Below, one piece after another: positions 7,126-15,146 of a DNA stretch of 41,560 nt. The position numbers were made by a program, and so were the translations under genes. Position 1 is the stretch's first letter. The number at the start of each line of letters is the position of its first letter. The notes beneath the pieces are model-generated. The model was not told the DNA's origin and did no database searches. It saw nothing but the letters and a program-made list of their open reading frames with translations. The stretch is from Gemmatimonadota bacterium (lineage in GTDB: Bacteria; Gemmatimonadota; Gemmatimonadetes; Gemmatimonadales; GWC2-71-9). The stretch lies in contig JADFPO010000022.1 in NCBI GenBank assembly GCA_022562295.1, forward strand, positions 1 through 41,560. Direction: 5' to 3'.

Positions 7126-7767
7126 GTGAGCGTAGGTCCCCGAGTTCTGTTGGTTGCCGGCATTGTGCTGGCCGGTTGTGCCAGAGAGCCGGAAATCATA
7201 CTGCCGGACAAGGAGCCGCCGACTGCCGTGTTCGAGACGTCGAAGGGCAGGTTCGTGATCGAGCTCGACCCGGTACGGGCTCCCGAAACTACCGACTTTT
7301 TCGTACGGCACCTCAAGGCTGGGTTCTACAACGGTCTGGCGTTCCACCGGGTCATTCCCCAATCGATCGTCCAGACGGGGCGGATGACCGCGGAACGGCT
7401 GATCCGCCGCACCCAGGCCCAACCCTTCGAGAGCGAGGCGGACAACGGTTTGAGGCACCGCCGGGGCACGGTTGGGCTGGCCCGAGCGGCGGGAAGGCCG
7501 CATAGCGGCAACACGCAGTTCTTTGTGAACCTCGTGAACAACGAGGCCTTGAACCACACCGGCAAGACGACGGACCGGGGTTGGGGCTACACGGTATTCG
7601 GACGCGTGATCGAGGGCATGTCGGTGGTGGACGCGATAGGACGCGTCAAGACGGAGGAGAGCGGGTCGCGCGAGTTCTGGCCGCTCGATCCGATCGTCAT
7701 CGACACGTCGTATATGATGAAGATCGATCCTCCCCCCGATTCTGTGGCGACGGAGAGCGGTCAGTAA
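7126..7767 (+). CDS. Cyclophilin-type peptidyl-prolyl isomerase lipoprotein
   Basis: The 213-residue protein is a cyclophilin that speeds cis-trans isomerisation of Xaa-Pro bonds in extracytoplasmic proteins. The signal sequence ends in the lipobox LAGC, so the mature protein is membrane-anchored. The fold motifs are present: FETSKGRFVIELDP, FYNGLAFHRVIPQSIVQTG, HSGNTQFFVNLVNN, and YTVFGRVIEGMSVVDAI. The FHRVI block carries the usual catalytic-site Phe, but the later Gln-containing block is QFFVN rather than QFFI. GTG at 7126 has AGGAG 8 nt upstream and gives a clean lipoprotein signal; a TTG at 7108 is less likely. A second exported cyclophilin lies at 26426-27076. Confidence 0.92.
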   Translation: MSVGPRVLLVAGIVLAGCAREPEIILPDKEPPTAVFETSKGRFVIELDPVRAPETTDFFVRHLKAGFYNGLAFHRVIPQSIVQTGRMTAERLIRRTQAQPFESEADNGLRHRRGTVGLARAAGRPHSGNTQFFVNLVNNEALNHTGKTTDRGWGYTVFGRVIEGMSVVDAIGRVKTEESGSREFWPLDPIVIDTSYMMKIDPPPDSVATESGQ

Positions 7768-7898
7768 CCGCATCCGCCGACGCCGCAACCGTTCTTGCGG
7801 ATTTCCCACCGCGGTCGTATGCTGAAAATCTGAAAGAGACCATGGCGCACCAATCGGTGCGGTTCACTATAGTCTTGCTCACCACATAGGATGGCAAC

Positions 7899-8687
7899 AT
7901 GTCTACGGCTGTGTCAGAGGGAGAGCACCAACTGGAGGGACTCATCAAGGACGAAGTTCTCAGAATGTATGAGGAGGTAGCTCACCATCCTGAGAAAGAG
8001 TTTCATTTTTTCCACGGGCGTCGTGCAGCCGAGATGTTCGACTATGACAAGGATTGGTTGGATCGGTGCCCGGATGGGGCGGTTGCGTCGTTTGCCGGCG
8101 TCGGCAACCCGCACGAGCGGAGTCGTTTGGCGGAAGGCGAGACCGTTCTCGACCTGGGGAGCGGGGCGGGAATGGACAGCATCATAGCCGGCTGGCAGGT
8201 GGGTTCATCCGGCAAGGTTATCGGTGTCGACTTCAATCCCGAGATGCTCGACAAGGCTCGCACGCATGCGGCCGAGGCCGGAGTGACGCAAGTGGAGTTC
8301 CGTCAGGGCACGATGGAGGACATTCCAGAGGAGGATGAGAGTCTGAACGTGATTATCTCCAATGGCGTGGTTAATCTCTCCTTCCGCAAGCGTCGGGTCA
8401 TCGAGGAGATGTTTCGCGCCATCGCGCCGGGTGGCAGGGTATCGTTCACCGACATCGTCAGCGCGAGACCGTTGTCAGCCGGCGTGGTGAAGGATCCCAA
8501 GTTGTGGGCGAGCTGAATTGGCGGTGCTCTCCCGGAGGGAGAGATGTTCGAACTGCTCGATGCCGCAGGGTTCAAACGGGTGCGCTCGGCGGTCGTCCCC
8601 GGTTTCCGCTTCAGTAAGAACTCGACACGCGACGCCGCCGAGGAGTTCGGTGTCAAGGCGATCATGTTTACGGCGGACCGACCCTAG
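7899..8687 (+). CDS. SAM-dependent methyltransferase, probable selenoprotein (UGA at codon 206)
   Basis: A class I methyltransferase related to the ArsM/UbiE-like group. Residues ~85-130 hold the SAM site: VLDLGSGAGMDSIIAG, VIGVDFNPEMLDKAR, and later VEFRQGTMEDIP and IISNGVVNLS. Before it comes FHGRRAAEMFDYD...SFAGVGNP, typical of this subgroup. The frame meets TGA at 8514-8516, directly after KLWAS. The same frame then continues for 56 more codons (IGGALPEGEMFELLDAAGF...) to TAG at 8687, giving 262 residues, the normal family length. Relatives I recall have Cys at the UGA position (LW..C.(A/G)GAL). A hairpin fitting a bacterial SECIS follows. The alternative is a simple nonsense mutation, but the tail shows no further decay. 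Substrate unknown. Confidence 0.75.
8514..8543 (+). other. Candidate bacterial SECIS: UGA plus hairpin
   Basis: TGA at 8514-8516 is followed by CTCTCCC (8527-8533), loop GGA (8534-8536) and GGGAGAG (8537-8543), a perfect 7-bp stem. The loop begins 18 nt after the UGA and its first two bases are G. Known bacterial SECIS elements lie inside the coding frame just after the UGA, with the apical loop about 16-37 nt away and a G among the first loop bases; this one fits. Confidence 0.65.
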
Positions 8688-8707
8688 AGACTTGGTTGCT
8701 CCGAGCC

Positions 8708-9664
8708 CTATTCACTCGGATTGGTCCCGCCGGCGTCCGCAGTATCGTCTTGGGTTTCGGTCGCGCCTGCGGCCGGCACCTTGCCCGCCGCAGCGGCGAG
8801 ACCCAGAATCCCGGGGAGGTTGAGTGAGTCTGCCAACCCGGAGGGGACCACCATCAGCGCTCCGCGCTTCGCGATGCTCTCGTAGAGCATGTTCATGGCG
8901 CGGAGGCTCAGTGCGGTAGGATTCGAGATGTAGCTCTTCGAGGCTTCGACGAACTTGGAGGCAATCTCGGTCTCGGCCGTCCCGAGGATGATGCGCGCCT
9001 GCCGTTCACGCTCGGCCTGCGCCTGGCGTGACATGGCCTCTTCGAGTGCTTTGGGAATGATGACATCCCGGATCTCGACCGACTGCACCTGAATACCCCA
9101 GTCGTGCATTTTTTTGTCGAGGATCTCCTTGAGACCGCGCCCGAGTTCTTTCCGCGATTGAATCAACTCGGCGAGCTCGTGCTTGCCGATCGCGTCGCGC
9201 AACGCCGTCTGGGCCGCCAGGACGACGGCCTGCTGGTATTGCTGCACCTCGAGGGCGGCACGCTCGACGTCGTACACGATCCAAAACGCGATCGCGTCTA
9301 CGTTGACGGGGACGGTGTCCTTGGTGAGGCACGACTCGGCGCCGAAATCGGTAGTGCGGATGCGCTGGTCGATGTGATAGGGCACGCGATCCAAGACCGG
9401 AATGACGAAGAACAACCCCGGGCCGCGTAGTCCGCGGTACTTGCCCATTCTGAGCACCACGGCCTTTTCCCACTGATCGGCAAACTTTATGGATGAGCCC
9501 ACGAACACAGCGGCGAGTCCGGCAAGTGCGGGCAGGACCACCGTGCTGAATGGTTCCCAGCCGATAGGCAGGAGCGACAGAAGGCCGGCGACGGCCCCCC
9601 CCGTAGCCACACCGCTGAGGATGGCTATCAGTGGGTAGCGCGTGTCGTTTGGTGAACTGGTCAT
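8708..9664 (-). CDS. Slipin/stomatin-like SPFH (band 7) membrane protein
   Basis: The 318-residue protein has two adjacent N-terminal hydrophobic stretches (residues ~10-55). The SPFH/band-7 domain follows: QWEKAVVLRMGKYRGLRGPGL, the IPVLDRVPYHIDQRI block, DTVPVNVDAIAFWIVYDVE, and SVEIRDVIIPKALEEAMSRQ at the end of the domain. A Glu/Arg-rich helix (AQAERERQARIILGTAE) comes before a hydrophobic tail. Such proteins oligomerise and organise membrane regions; bacterial slipins often sit with NfeD-type proteases, but none is here. ATG at 9664 has a strong AGGAGG. An upstream ATG at 9730 overlaps the GntR stop (ATGA) and could give a longer, translationally coupled form. Confidence 0.92.
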   Translation of the reverse strand: MTSSPNDTRYPLIAILSGVATGGAVAGLLSLLPIGWEPFSTVVLPALAGLAAVFVGSSIKFADQWEKAVVLRMGKYRGLRGPGLFFVIPVLDRVPYHIDQRIRTTDFGAESCLTKDTVPVNVDAIAFWIVYDVERAALEVQQYQQAVVLAAQTALRDAIGKHELAELIQSRKELGRGLKEILDKKMHDWGIQVQSVEIRDVIIPKALEEAMSRQAQAERERQARIILGTAETEIASKFVEASKSYISNPTALSLRAMNMLYESIAKRGALMVVPSGLADSLNLPGILGLAAAAGKVPAAGATETQDDTADAGGTNPSE

Positions 9665-9726
9665 GGCGTGGTCCTCCTGACGAATCTGCAACGGATAGGA
9701 ACTGCTGCCAACTGAATAGGGCACGT

Positions 9727-10143
9727 TCATCGCTTTCCATCCTCGGCTTCCGAACTCCGGCCGGGCGATCGGAACTCGGCTAGTGTATCGATGAGGTCGT
9801 CTAACGTGAATCCCAGGTCGCGCGCCTCGTTCACGACGCGGCGGCACAGGCCTTCGAACGCGGCGCGACGTTCGAACTCTTCCCGGTCGGGAGGTTTGAG
9901 CCCCACGAACGTACCCTCTCCGGATCGCTGAATCACGACGCCGAGCAATTCGAGCTCCTTGTACGCGCGCGCCACCGTGTTAGGATGCACGCTCAGGTCG
10001 ATTGCCAAACCGCGGATCGTCGGTAGCCGCTCACCAGGGTCTAGCGTGCCATCGATGACCTCGAGCCATACGCGATCGGCGATTTGCCGGTAGAGCGGTA
10101 CGGTGCTACCGGTGTCGAGCGTGATCTGGAGGTCGCCGGTCAT
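9727..10143 (-). CDS. GntR-family (YtrA-type) transcriptional regulator
   Basis: The 138-residue protein has a winged helix of the GntR type: STVPLYRQIADRVWLEVIDG, then GERLPTIRGLAIDLSVHPNTVARAYKELE with the recognition helix, and GEGTFVG in the wing. The short C-terminal part (~60 residues) is too small for a FadR or MocR effector domain and fits the YtrA subfamily, whose members usually control nearby ABC transporter or membrane-stress genes. It lies directly upstream of the slipin gene on the same strand, with its stop overlapping a possible slipin start, so the two are very likely co-transcribed and the slipin is its probable target. Confidence 0.9.
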   Translation of the reverse strand: MTGDLQITLDTGSTVPLYRQIADRVWLEVIDGTLDPGERLPTIRGLAIDLSVHPNTVARAYKELELLGVVIQRSGEGTFVGLKPPDREEFERRAAFEGLCRRVVNEARDLGFTLDDLIDTLAEFRSPGRSSEAEDGKR

Positions 10144-10259
10144 GAAGAAACCTACTCAGGGCGGCAAACGGCGCGCCACTGCTGGCCCCTGGCTTGAACG
10201 CTGGTCACCGGTAACTTTATGGGCATCAACACCGCGCCCGTGAGCTTTTAGGTCCCTTC

Positions 10260-11162
10260 ATGCCCGATTCGGTCAAGTGGTTCGACAGACGTTTCAATTT
10301 CGACTTCCCGACGGGCTTGTACCGCCAGGTCATCGAGCGACTGCGCGGAACGCCGGCTCGCGTGGAGGACCGCATCAAGTCCATTGCGTCGGACCGTCTC
10401 TCGATCCGCGACGGCGACCGCTGGTCTATCAAGGAAAACATCGGTCATCTGAGCGATATCGAGGGGCTGTTCCTGGGACGGCTCGACGATTTTGCGATCA
10501 AGGCCGGGACGTTGCGGCCCGCCGACCTCACGAACCTGCGAACGCGTGAGGCAGGCCACAACGACAAAGCCGCCGAGACCCTCTGCGCCGCATTTCGCAC
10601 GGTTCGTGCAGCGACGGTGAAGAGACTCGAGTCGCTCGCGCCGGCCGATTTCTCCCAGACAGCGCTGCATCCGCGTCTGGGTGTCCACATGCGGCTGGTG
10701 GACCTCATGGTGTTTCAGGCGGAGCATGACGACCACCACTTGGCTCGCATAACGGAGCTGTCGGAACTTCCTGCCACCGCGTCGATGGTGAAGCAGGAGA
10801 GCGGCCGACGCTCGGCGCTCGTGTGTGACGACAAGGCCTACATTCGCAGGGTCATCGGGAAAGTGCTCGATCAGGTCGGGGTGGAGGTCGTGGGGGAGGC
10901 CGAGACCGGAATCGACGCCGTGGAGCGGTACAAGGAGCTGACCCCCGACCTGGTGATGATGGACATCGTGATGCCGGGCATGACCGGCCTCGATGCGGTG
11001 CGGAAGATTATCGAGTTCGATCCGGCCGCACGCATTCTCATTTGTAGCGGCTTGGGCCAGGAGGCGCTTGTGGCTGAGGCGATGCGGGCGGGCGCGAAGG
11101 GTTACGTGCTCAAACCCTTCACCCTGTCCGATTTGATGGAAGCCGTTCAACTTGCACTCTAA
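10260..11162 (+). CDS. DinB-like domain fused to a CheY-type receiver domain
   Basis: One 300-residue frame joins two families. Residues ~1-170 are a DinB/YfiT-like four-helix bundle of the DinB_2 type: WSIKENIGHLSDIEGLFLGRL and VFQAEHDDHHLARI supply the His residues expected to bind a metal. Residues ~180-300 are a receiver domain. ALVCDDKAYIRR carries the acidic pocket, LVMMDIVMPGMTGLDAV the phosphoacceptor Asp, ILICSGLG the Ser of the switch, and GYVLKPFTL the Lys. The link (ATASMVKQESGRR) has no stop, ribosome site or frameshift. DinB-fold proteins usually act on small thiols or are of unknown role. The fusion suggests phosphorylation-gated activity, which is inference. No histidine kinase is in the window. 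Confidence 0.85.
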   Translation: MPDSVKWFDRRFNFDFPTGLYRQVIERLRGTPARVEDRIKSIASDRLSIRDGDRWSIKENIGHLSDIEGLFLGRLDDFAIKAGTLRPADLTNLRTREAGHNDKAAETLCAAFRTVRAATVKRLESLAPADFSQTALHPRLGVHMRLVDLMVFQAEHDDHHLARITELSELPATASMVKQESGRRSALVCDDKAYIRRVIGKVLDQVGVEVVGEAETGIDAVERYKELTPDLVMMDIVMPGMTGLDAVRKIIEFDPAARILICSGLGQEALVAEAMRAGAKGYVLKPFTLSDLMEAVQLAL

Positions 11163-11236
11163 TGCAAACACTGACATCCGGAAACCGGCCAACGAGGCCG
11201 ACCCCGGTTTTCGCCTTGGTTGAAAGGATCTTGCCC

Positions 11237-12706
11237 GTGAGACGTATCATCCCCTGCATCGGCATTGCGCTCGCCGTTTCTGCGGCCGAGGCACAAGAGC
11301 CCGTGGATCGCGACATGATCGCGCGGATCAAGGCCGAAGGTCTCGATCACTCACGTGTGCTGGCATCGTTCGACACGCTGACCAACGTGTTCGGTCCCCG
11401 CCTCACGGCTACACCCGCGTTCAAGCGATCCGCTGACTGGGTGCGCGCGCGCCTGGAGGAGTGGGGGATGGACAACGCCCATCTCGAGTCATGGGAGTTC
11501 GGCAGGGGGTGGACGCTGGAAAAATTCACGCTCGAGATGATCGAGCCGCGCTACTTTCCGATGATCGGCTACCCGGAGGCGTGGACGCCGTCGACGCCGG
11601 GGGAGATCGTCGGTGCGCCCGTCTTTCTCGGAGACAAGACGGCCGAGGAACTCCGTGCTCTCGAAAACGAGCTGCGCGGATCTATCGTGTTGTCGGAACC
11701 CATTCAACCGGCCTTCATACGAGAAGACAGGCCGCAACCGACGGAATTCGAAGAGCCCGTCCGAATCGGCGCTCCACCACGCATCAGAGCAGATGGCCCC
11801 GTCGGGTTCCGGGAGTTGCCGGCATTAGTCCGTGGGACCGGCGCTGCCGTTGAACTCAGGCCGAACCAAGGGGCTCACGGGACGTTGTTCGTTTTGGGAC
11901 GGGACAGGGGGAGGGGGAACGAGATGGTCCCGTCAGTCATCGTGAGCGCCGAGCAGTACAACATGGTCGCCCGAATGGTGCAACAGGGAGTGGCGGTGAG
12001 ACTGCGCGTCAACGTTGAGACCCGCTATCATGAGGATGACACCAACGGGTATAACATCATCGCCGAGATTCCCGGCTCCGATCCCGATTTGAAGGACGAA
12101 GTCGTGATGTTCGGGGCGCACCTCGACTCATGGCATTCGGGGACGGGAGGCACCGATAATGCCGACGGCGTCGCGGCGGCCATCGAGGCCATGCGCATCC
12201 TGAAGGCTGTCGGTGCCAACCCGCGGCGCACGATCCGCGTGGGCATTTGGGGCGGCGAGGAACAGGGCCTCCACGGGTCGCGGCAGTGGGTAGCGCGTCA
12301 TCTCGAAGGCGATGCGAATCGCGAGGCGAGGGAGAAGTTCTCCGTGTACTTCAACCAGGACATCGGGAAGGGATCGATCTACGGTTTTTACATGGAGGAG
12401 AACGACGAGGCCAAGGCCATCTTCGATACGTGGCTCGAGCAGCTGCAAGACATCGGCGCCCGGCGCAACGTGAGCGGGCACATCGGGAGCAGCGACCACA
12501 TGAGTTTCATTCGGGGTGCCGGCGTGCCGGCGTTCTCGACGCTCCAGGATTATGTAGACTACGACGTGCGGACGCACCATACGAACATGGATACGTACGA
12601 AAGACTCACCGAGGCCGATCTCCAGCAGTCGGCCATCGTGCTGGCCACGTTCGCGTATCTGTCAGCGATGCGCGACGAGAAAATCCCGCGGGGGCTGGTA
12701 CCGTGA
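11237..12706 (+). CDS. Exported M28-family zinc peptidase
   Basis: The 489-residue protein is a secreted aminopeptidase-like M28 enzyme. The zinc ligands can be placed: His in MFGAHLDSWHSG, Asp in GGTDNADG, the catalytic Glu pair in WGGEEQGLHGS, and His in RTHHTNMDTYE. Residues ~100-290 hold a PA-type insert, as in many bacterial M28 proteins. GTG at 11237 is chosen: AAAGG lies 9-13 nt upstream and it yields a clean signal peptide cleaved after AAEA. An ATG at 11162 would overlap the DinB-REC stop and place 25 extra residues before the signal. It probably frees amino acids from peptides in the periplasm. Its 3' end is followed by a heptamer inverted array. Confidence 0.92.
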   Translation: MRRIIPCIGIALAVSAAEAQEPVDRDMIARIKAEGLDHSRVLASFDTLTNVFGPRLTATPAFKRSADWVRARLEEWGMDNAHLESWEFGRGWTLEKFTLEMIEPRYFPMIGYPEAWTPSTPGEIVGAPVFLGDKTAEELRALENELRGSIVLSEPIQPAFIREDRPQPTEFEEPVRIGAPPRIRADGPVGFRELPALVRGTGAAVELRPNQGAHGTLFVLGRDRGRGNEMVPSVIVSAEQYNMVARMVQQGVAVRLRVNVETRYHEDDTNGYNIIAEIPGSDPDLKDEVVMFGAHLDSWHSGTGGTDNADGVAAAIEAMRILKAVGANPRRTIRVGIWGGEEQGLHGSRQWVARHLEGDANREAREKFSVYFNQDIGKGSIYGFYMEENDEAKAIFDTWLEQLQDIGARRNVSGHIGSSDHMSFIRGAGVPAFSTLQDYVDYDVRTHHTNMDTYERLTEADLQQSAIVLATFAYLSAMRDEKIPRGLVP

Positions 12707-12714
12707 TCTTCTAT

Positions 12715-12798
12715 AGGTGTCAGGTGACAGGTGGCAGGTGTCAGGGCTGAGCCCGCGCCACCGAAAATCTGAAACCTGAAACCTGAAACCTGAAACCT
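12715..12798 (+). repeat. Heptamer inverted array, units GGTGTCA / AACCTGA, just before glnS
   Basis: The left arm (12715-12746) is GGTGTCA-GGTGACA-GGTGGCA-GGTGTCA; the right arm (12769-12798) is four CTGAAAC units. The arms are complementary except that GT in the left unit is TT in the complement of the right. The array fills the whole spacer and ends 10 nt before the GlnRS start codon, so it could fold in the leader. Confidence 0.85.
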
Positions 12799-12808
12799 TG
12801 CTGCAAAT

Positions 12809-15145
12809 ATGCCGCTGAATCCCAAGAGTTCTCAACAGTCCTCCGACTTCATCCGCGCCATGGTGGCGGAGGATATGCGTACCGGCAAGTACGCCGGACG
12901 TGTGGTGACGCGCTTTCCGCCCGAGCCGAACGGCTACCTCCACATAGGGCACGCCAAGTCGATCTGCCTCAACTTCGGGATTGCGGAGGAAAACGAAGGC
13001 GGAGTCTGTCATCTGCGGTTCGATGACACCAATCCCGAATTGGAGGACATCAAGTACGCCGAGTCGATCCAGCACGATGTGCGGTGGCTCGGTTTCGATT
13101 GGCATGACCAGCTTTTCTTTGCATCGGACTACTTCGAGAGGCTTTATCGATATGCCGTCAAGCTCATCGAAGACGGCAACGCGTACGTCGACAGCCTGAG
13201 CGACGAAGAGATCCGAGAATACCGGGGCACGGTAACCGAACCCGGGCGCGAAAGCCCGTACCGCAACCGGTCGGTGCACGAGAACCTAGATCTGTTCCAA
13301 CGCATGCGGGCCGGCGAGTTCGAGGACGGCGCTCATGTGCTGCGCGCCAGGATCCGCATGGATGCGCCGAACATGGTGATGCGCGACCCGGTGCTCTACC
13401 GCATACGGCATGCATCGCATTACCGGACGGGAGACGAGTGGTGCGTTTATCCGCTGTACGATTTCACGCACTGTTTGTCGGACGCGATGGAAGACGTGAC
13501 GCATTCGCTTTGCTCGCTCGAGTTCAAGGACAGCCGCGAGCTGTATGACTGGGTGTTGGACGCCGCAGGAATCGAACGACCTCGCACCGAGCAAACGGAA
13601 TTTGCCAGACTCAATCTGGACTATACGGTTGTGAGCAAACGCAAGCTCGTGCGACTGGTCAATGAAGGTCACGTGAGAGGATGGGACGACCCGCGTTTGC
13701 CGACCATTGCCGGATTGCGGAGGCGGGGCGTGACACCCGAAGCCATCCGGCAGTTCTGCGATCTCATCGGCGTAGCGAAGGTCGATAGCCGGATCGACAT
13801 CGGTAAACTCGAGTTTTGCGTGCGGGACAACCTGAACAAACAAGTTCCGCGCGTCATGTGCGTGCTGCGTCCGCTGCGACTCGTCATCCTCAACTATCCG
13901 GAGGATCAAACGGAGGAGATCGACGCGCCATACTATCCGCACGATGTGCCGAAGGAGGGATCGCGCAAGGTTCCGTTTTCCCGCGTGCTGTATATCGAGC
14001 GCGACGACTTCCAAGAGGATCCGCCGAGCAAGTTCTTCCGGCTCGCACCGGGCCGCGAGGTGCGCCTGCGGTATGCGTACTTCGTGAAATGCGTTGACGT
14101 GGTGAAGGATGCCGACACCGGTGAGATCACGGAGATTCACTGCACCTACGATCCGGAGACAAAGGGAGGTGGGTCGGCTTCGGACGGCCGCAAGGTGAAG
14201 GGGACGTTGCATTGGGTCTCAGCCGGGCACTCGCTCCCAGCCGAGGTACGCTTGTACGACCGCCTGTTTGTTAAGGCCGATCCGGAGGAAACGGCCGGTG
14301 GCGAGGACTTCACGGCCCACCTGAATCCCCATTCCATGGTGACGTTGCGGGAAAGCCGCATCGAGCCGAGCGTTGCGGGCGATGCGCCTGGAACCAGATA
14401 CCAGTTCGAGCGTCAGGGGTACTTCTGCAGCGACTCCGTGGATTCCACGCCCGATGCCCTCGTGTTCAACCGCACAGTCGGGTTGCGCGACACCTGGGCG
14501 AAAGTAGCTGCGAAAGAGAGGGACCCCGTTGGGTCTGCGAAGAAGAAAGACGGCACTCGTCGTGCGAAGCATAAAACTTCGGATGCTCCGTCGGCGGTAG
14601 ACAGTGAGACGCCCGAACAATCGGCTGCGGTGGCGCGTTTCGTGGGGCAAGGCGTTGCGGCCGATGACGCCAGGATTCTGGCGCGGGATGAGGTGTTGTC
14701 GGGCATCTTCGATGAGGCCGTGAGGGTGCATTCGAATCCGGCGGCAGTAGCCGGTTGGGTCGTCAACGAGTTGCGGCGGGAGCTCAAACACACCGCAGCG
14801 ACGGATCTCCCGTTTACTGGCAAGCAGTTGGGGGCGCTCGCCGCGCTGGTCGATGACAAGACCATCTCCCGCACGATGGCGAAGGGCGTGTTTGCCGAGA
14901 TGGTCGAACGGGGTGGCGAGCCCGGTGATATCGTCGAGCGGAGAGGGTTGCGGCAACAGAGCGATCCGAGCGCGCTCGAGCCCATCATCGACAAGCTCAT
15001 CGCCGCGCATCAAGACAAGGTGGCCCAATACAAGGCGGGTAAGACGGGGCTACTCAGGTTTTTCGTGGGGCAGGTCATGAGGGAGACTGAGGGGAGGGCC
15101 AATCCTGCAGTCGTGAGCGAGTCGGTTCGCCAGAGGCTTTCGTAA
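12809..15145 (+). CDS. glnS: Glutaminyl-tRNA synthetase with C-terminal YqeY/GatB-like domain
   Basis: The 778-residue enzyme charges tRNA-Gln with glutamine. The class I signatures are clear: [17 protein letters not shown] (HIGH) at ~35-51, [11 protein letters not shown], the [22 protein letters not shown] block, and VVSKRKL (KMSKR equivalent) at ~275. The anticodon-binding beta-barrels follow. After a Lys/Arg-rich linker (~590) comes a ~170-residue helical domain like YqeY and the tail of GatB ([15 protein letters not shown] near the end). The same addition is known in Deinococcus GlnRS, where it aids tRNA binding. Having GlnRS suggests that this genome need not rely on the transamidation route for Gln-tRNA. 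It ends 1 nt before the next ATG, so it likely forms an operon with it. Confidence 0.97.
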   Translation: MPLNPKSSQQSSDFIRAMVAEDMRTGKYAGRVVTRFPPEPNGYLHIGHAKSICLNFGIAEENEGGVCHLRFDDTNPELEDIKYAESIQHDVRWLGFDWHDQLFFASDYFERLYRYAVKLIEDGNAYVDSLSDEEIREYRGTVTEPGRESPYRNRSVHENLDLFQRMRAGEFEDGAHVLRARIRMDAPNMVMRDPVLYRIRHASHYRTGDEWCVYPLYDFTHCLSDAMEDVTHSLCSLEFKDSRELYDWVLDAAGIERPRTEQTEFARLNLDYTVVSKRKLVRLVNEGHVRGWDDPRLPTIAGLRRRGVTPEAIRQFCDLIGVAKVDSRIDIGKLEFCVRDNLNKQVPRVMCVLRPLRLVILNYPEDQTEEIDAPYYPHDVPKEGSRKVPFSRVLYIERDDFQEDPPSKFFRLAPGREVRLRYAYFVKCVDVVKDADTGEITEIHCTYDPETKGGGSASDGRKVKGTLHWVSAGHSLPAEVRLYDRLFVKADPEETAGGEDFTAHLNPHSMVTLRESRIEPSVAGDAPGTRYQFERQGYFCSDSVDSTPDALVFNRTVGLRDTWAKVAAKERDPVGSAKKKDGTRRAKHKTSDAPSAVDSETPEQSAAVARFVGQGVAADDARILARDEVLSGIFDEAVRVHSNPAAVAGWVVNELRRELKHTAATDLPFTGKQLGALAALVDDKTISRTMAKGVFAEMVERGGEPGDIVERRGLRQQSDPSALEPIIDKLIAAHQDKVAQYKAGKTGLLRFFVGQVMRETEGRANPAVVSESVRQRLS

Positions 15146-15146
15146 C

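Noticed and set aside
8544-8687. Separate small gene after the UGA in the methyltransferase
   Set aside because: The sequence continues the same frame and the same domain; no ribosome site precedes the ATG at 8544, so it is the tail of one protein.
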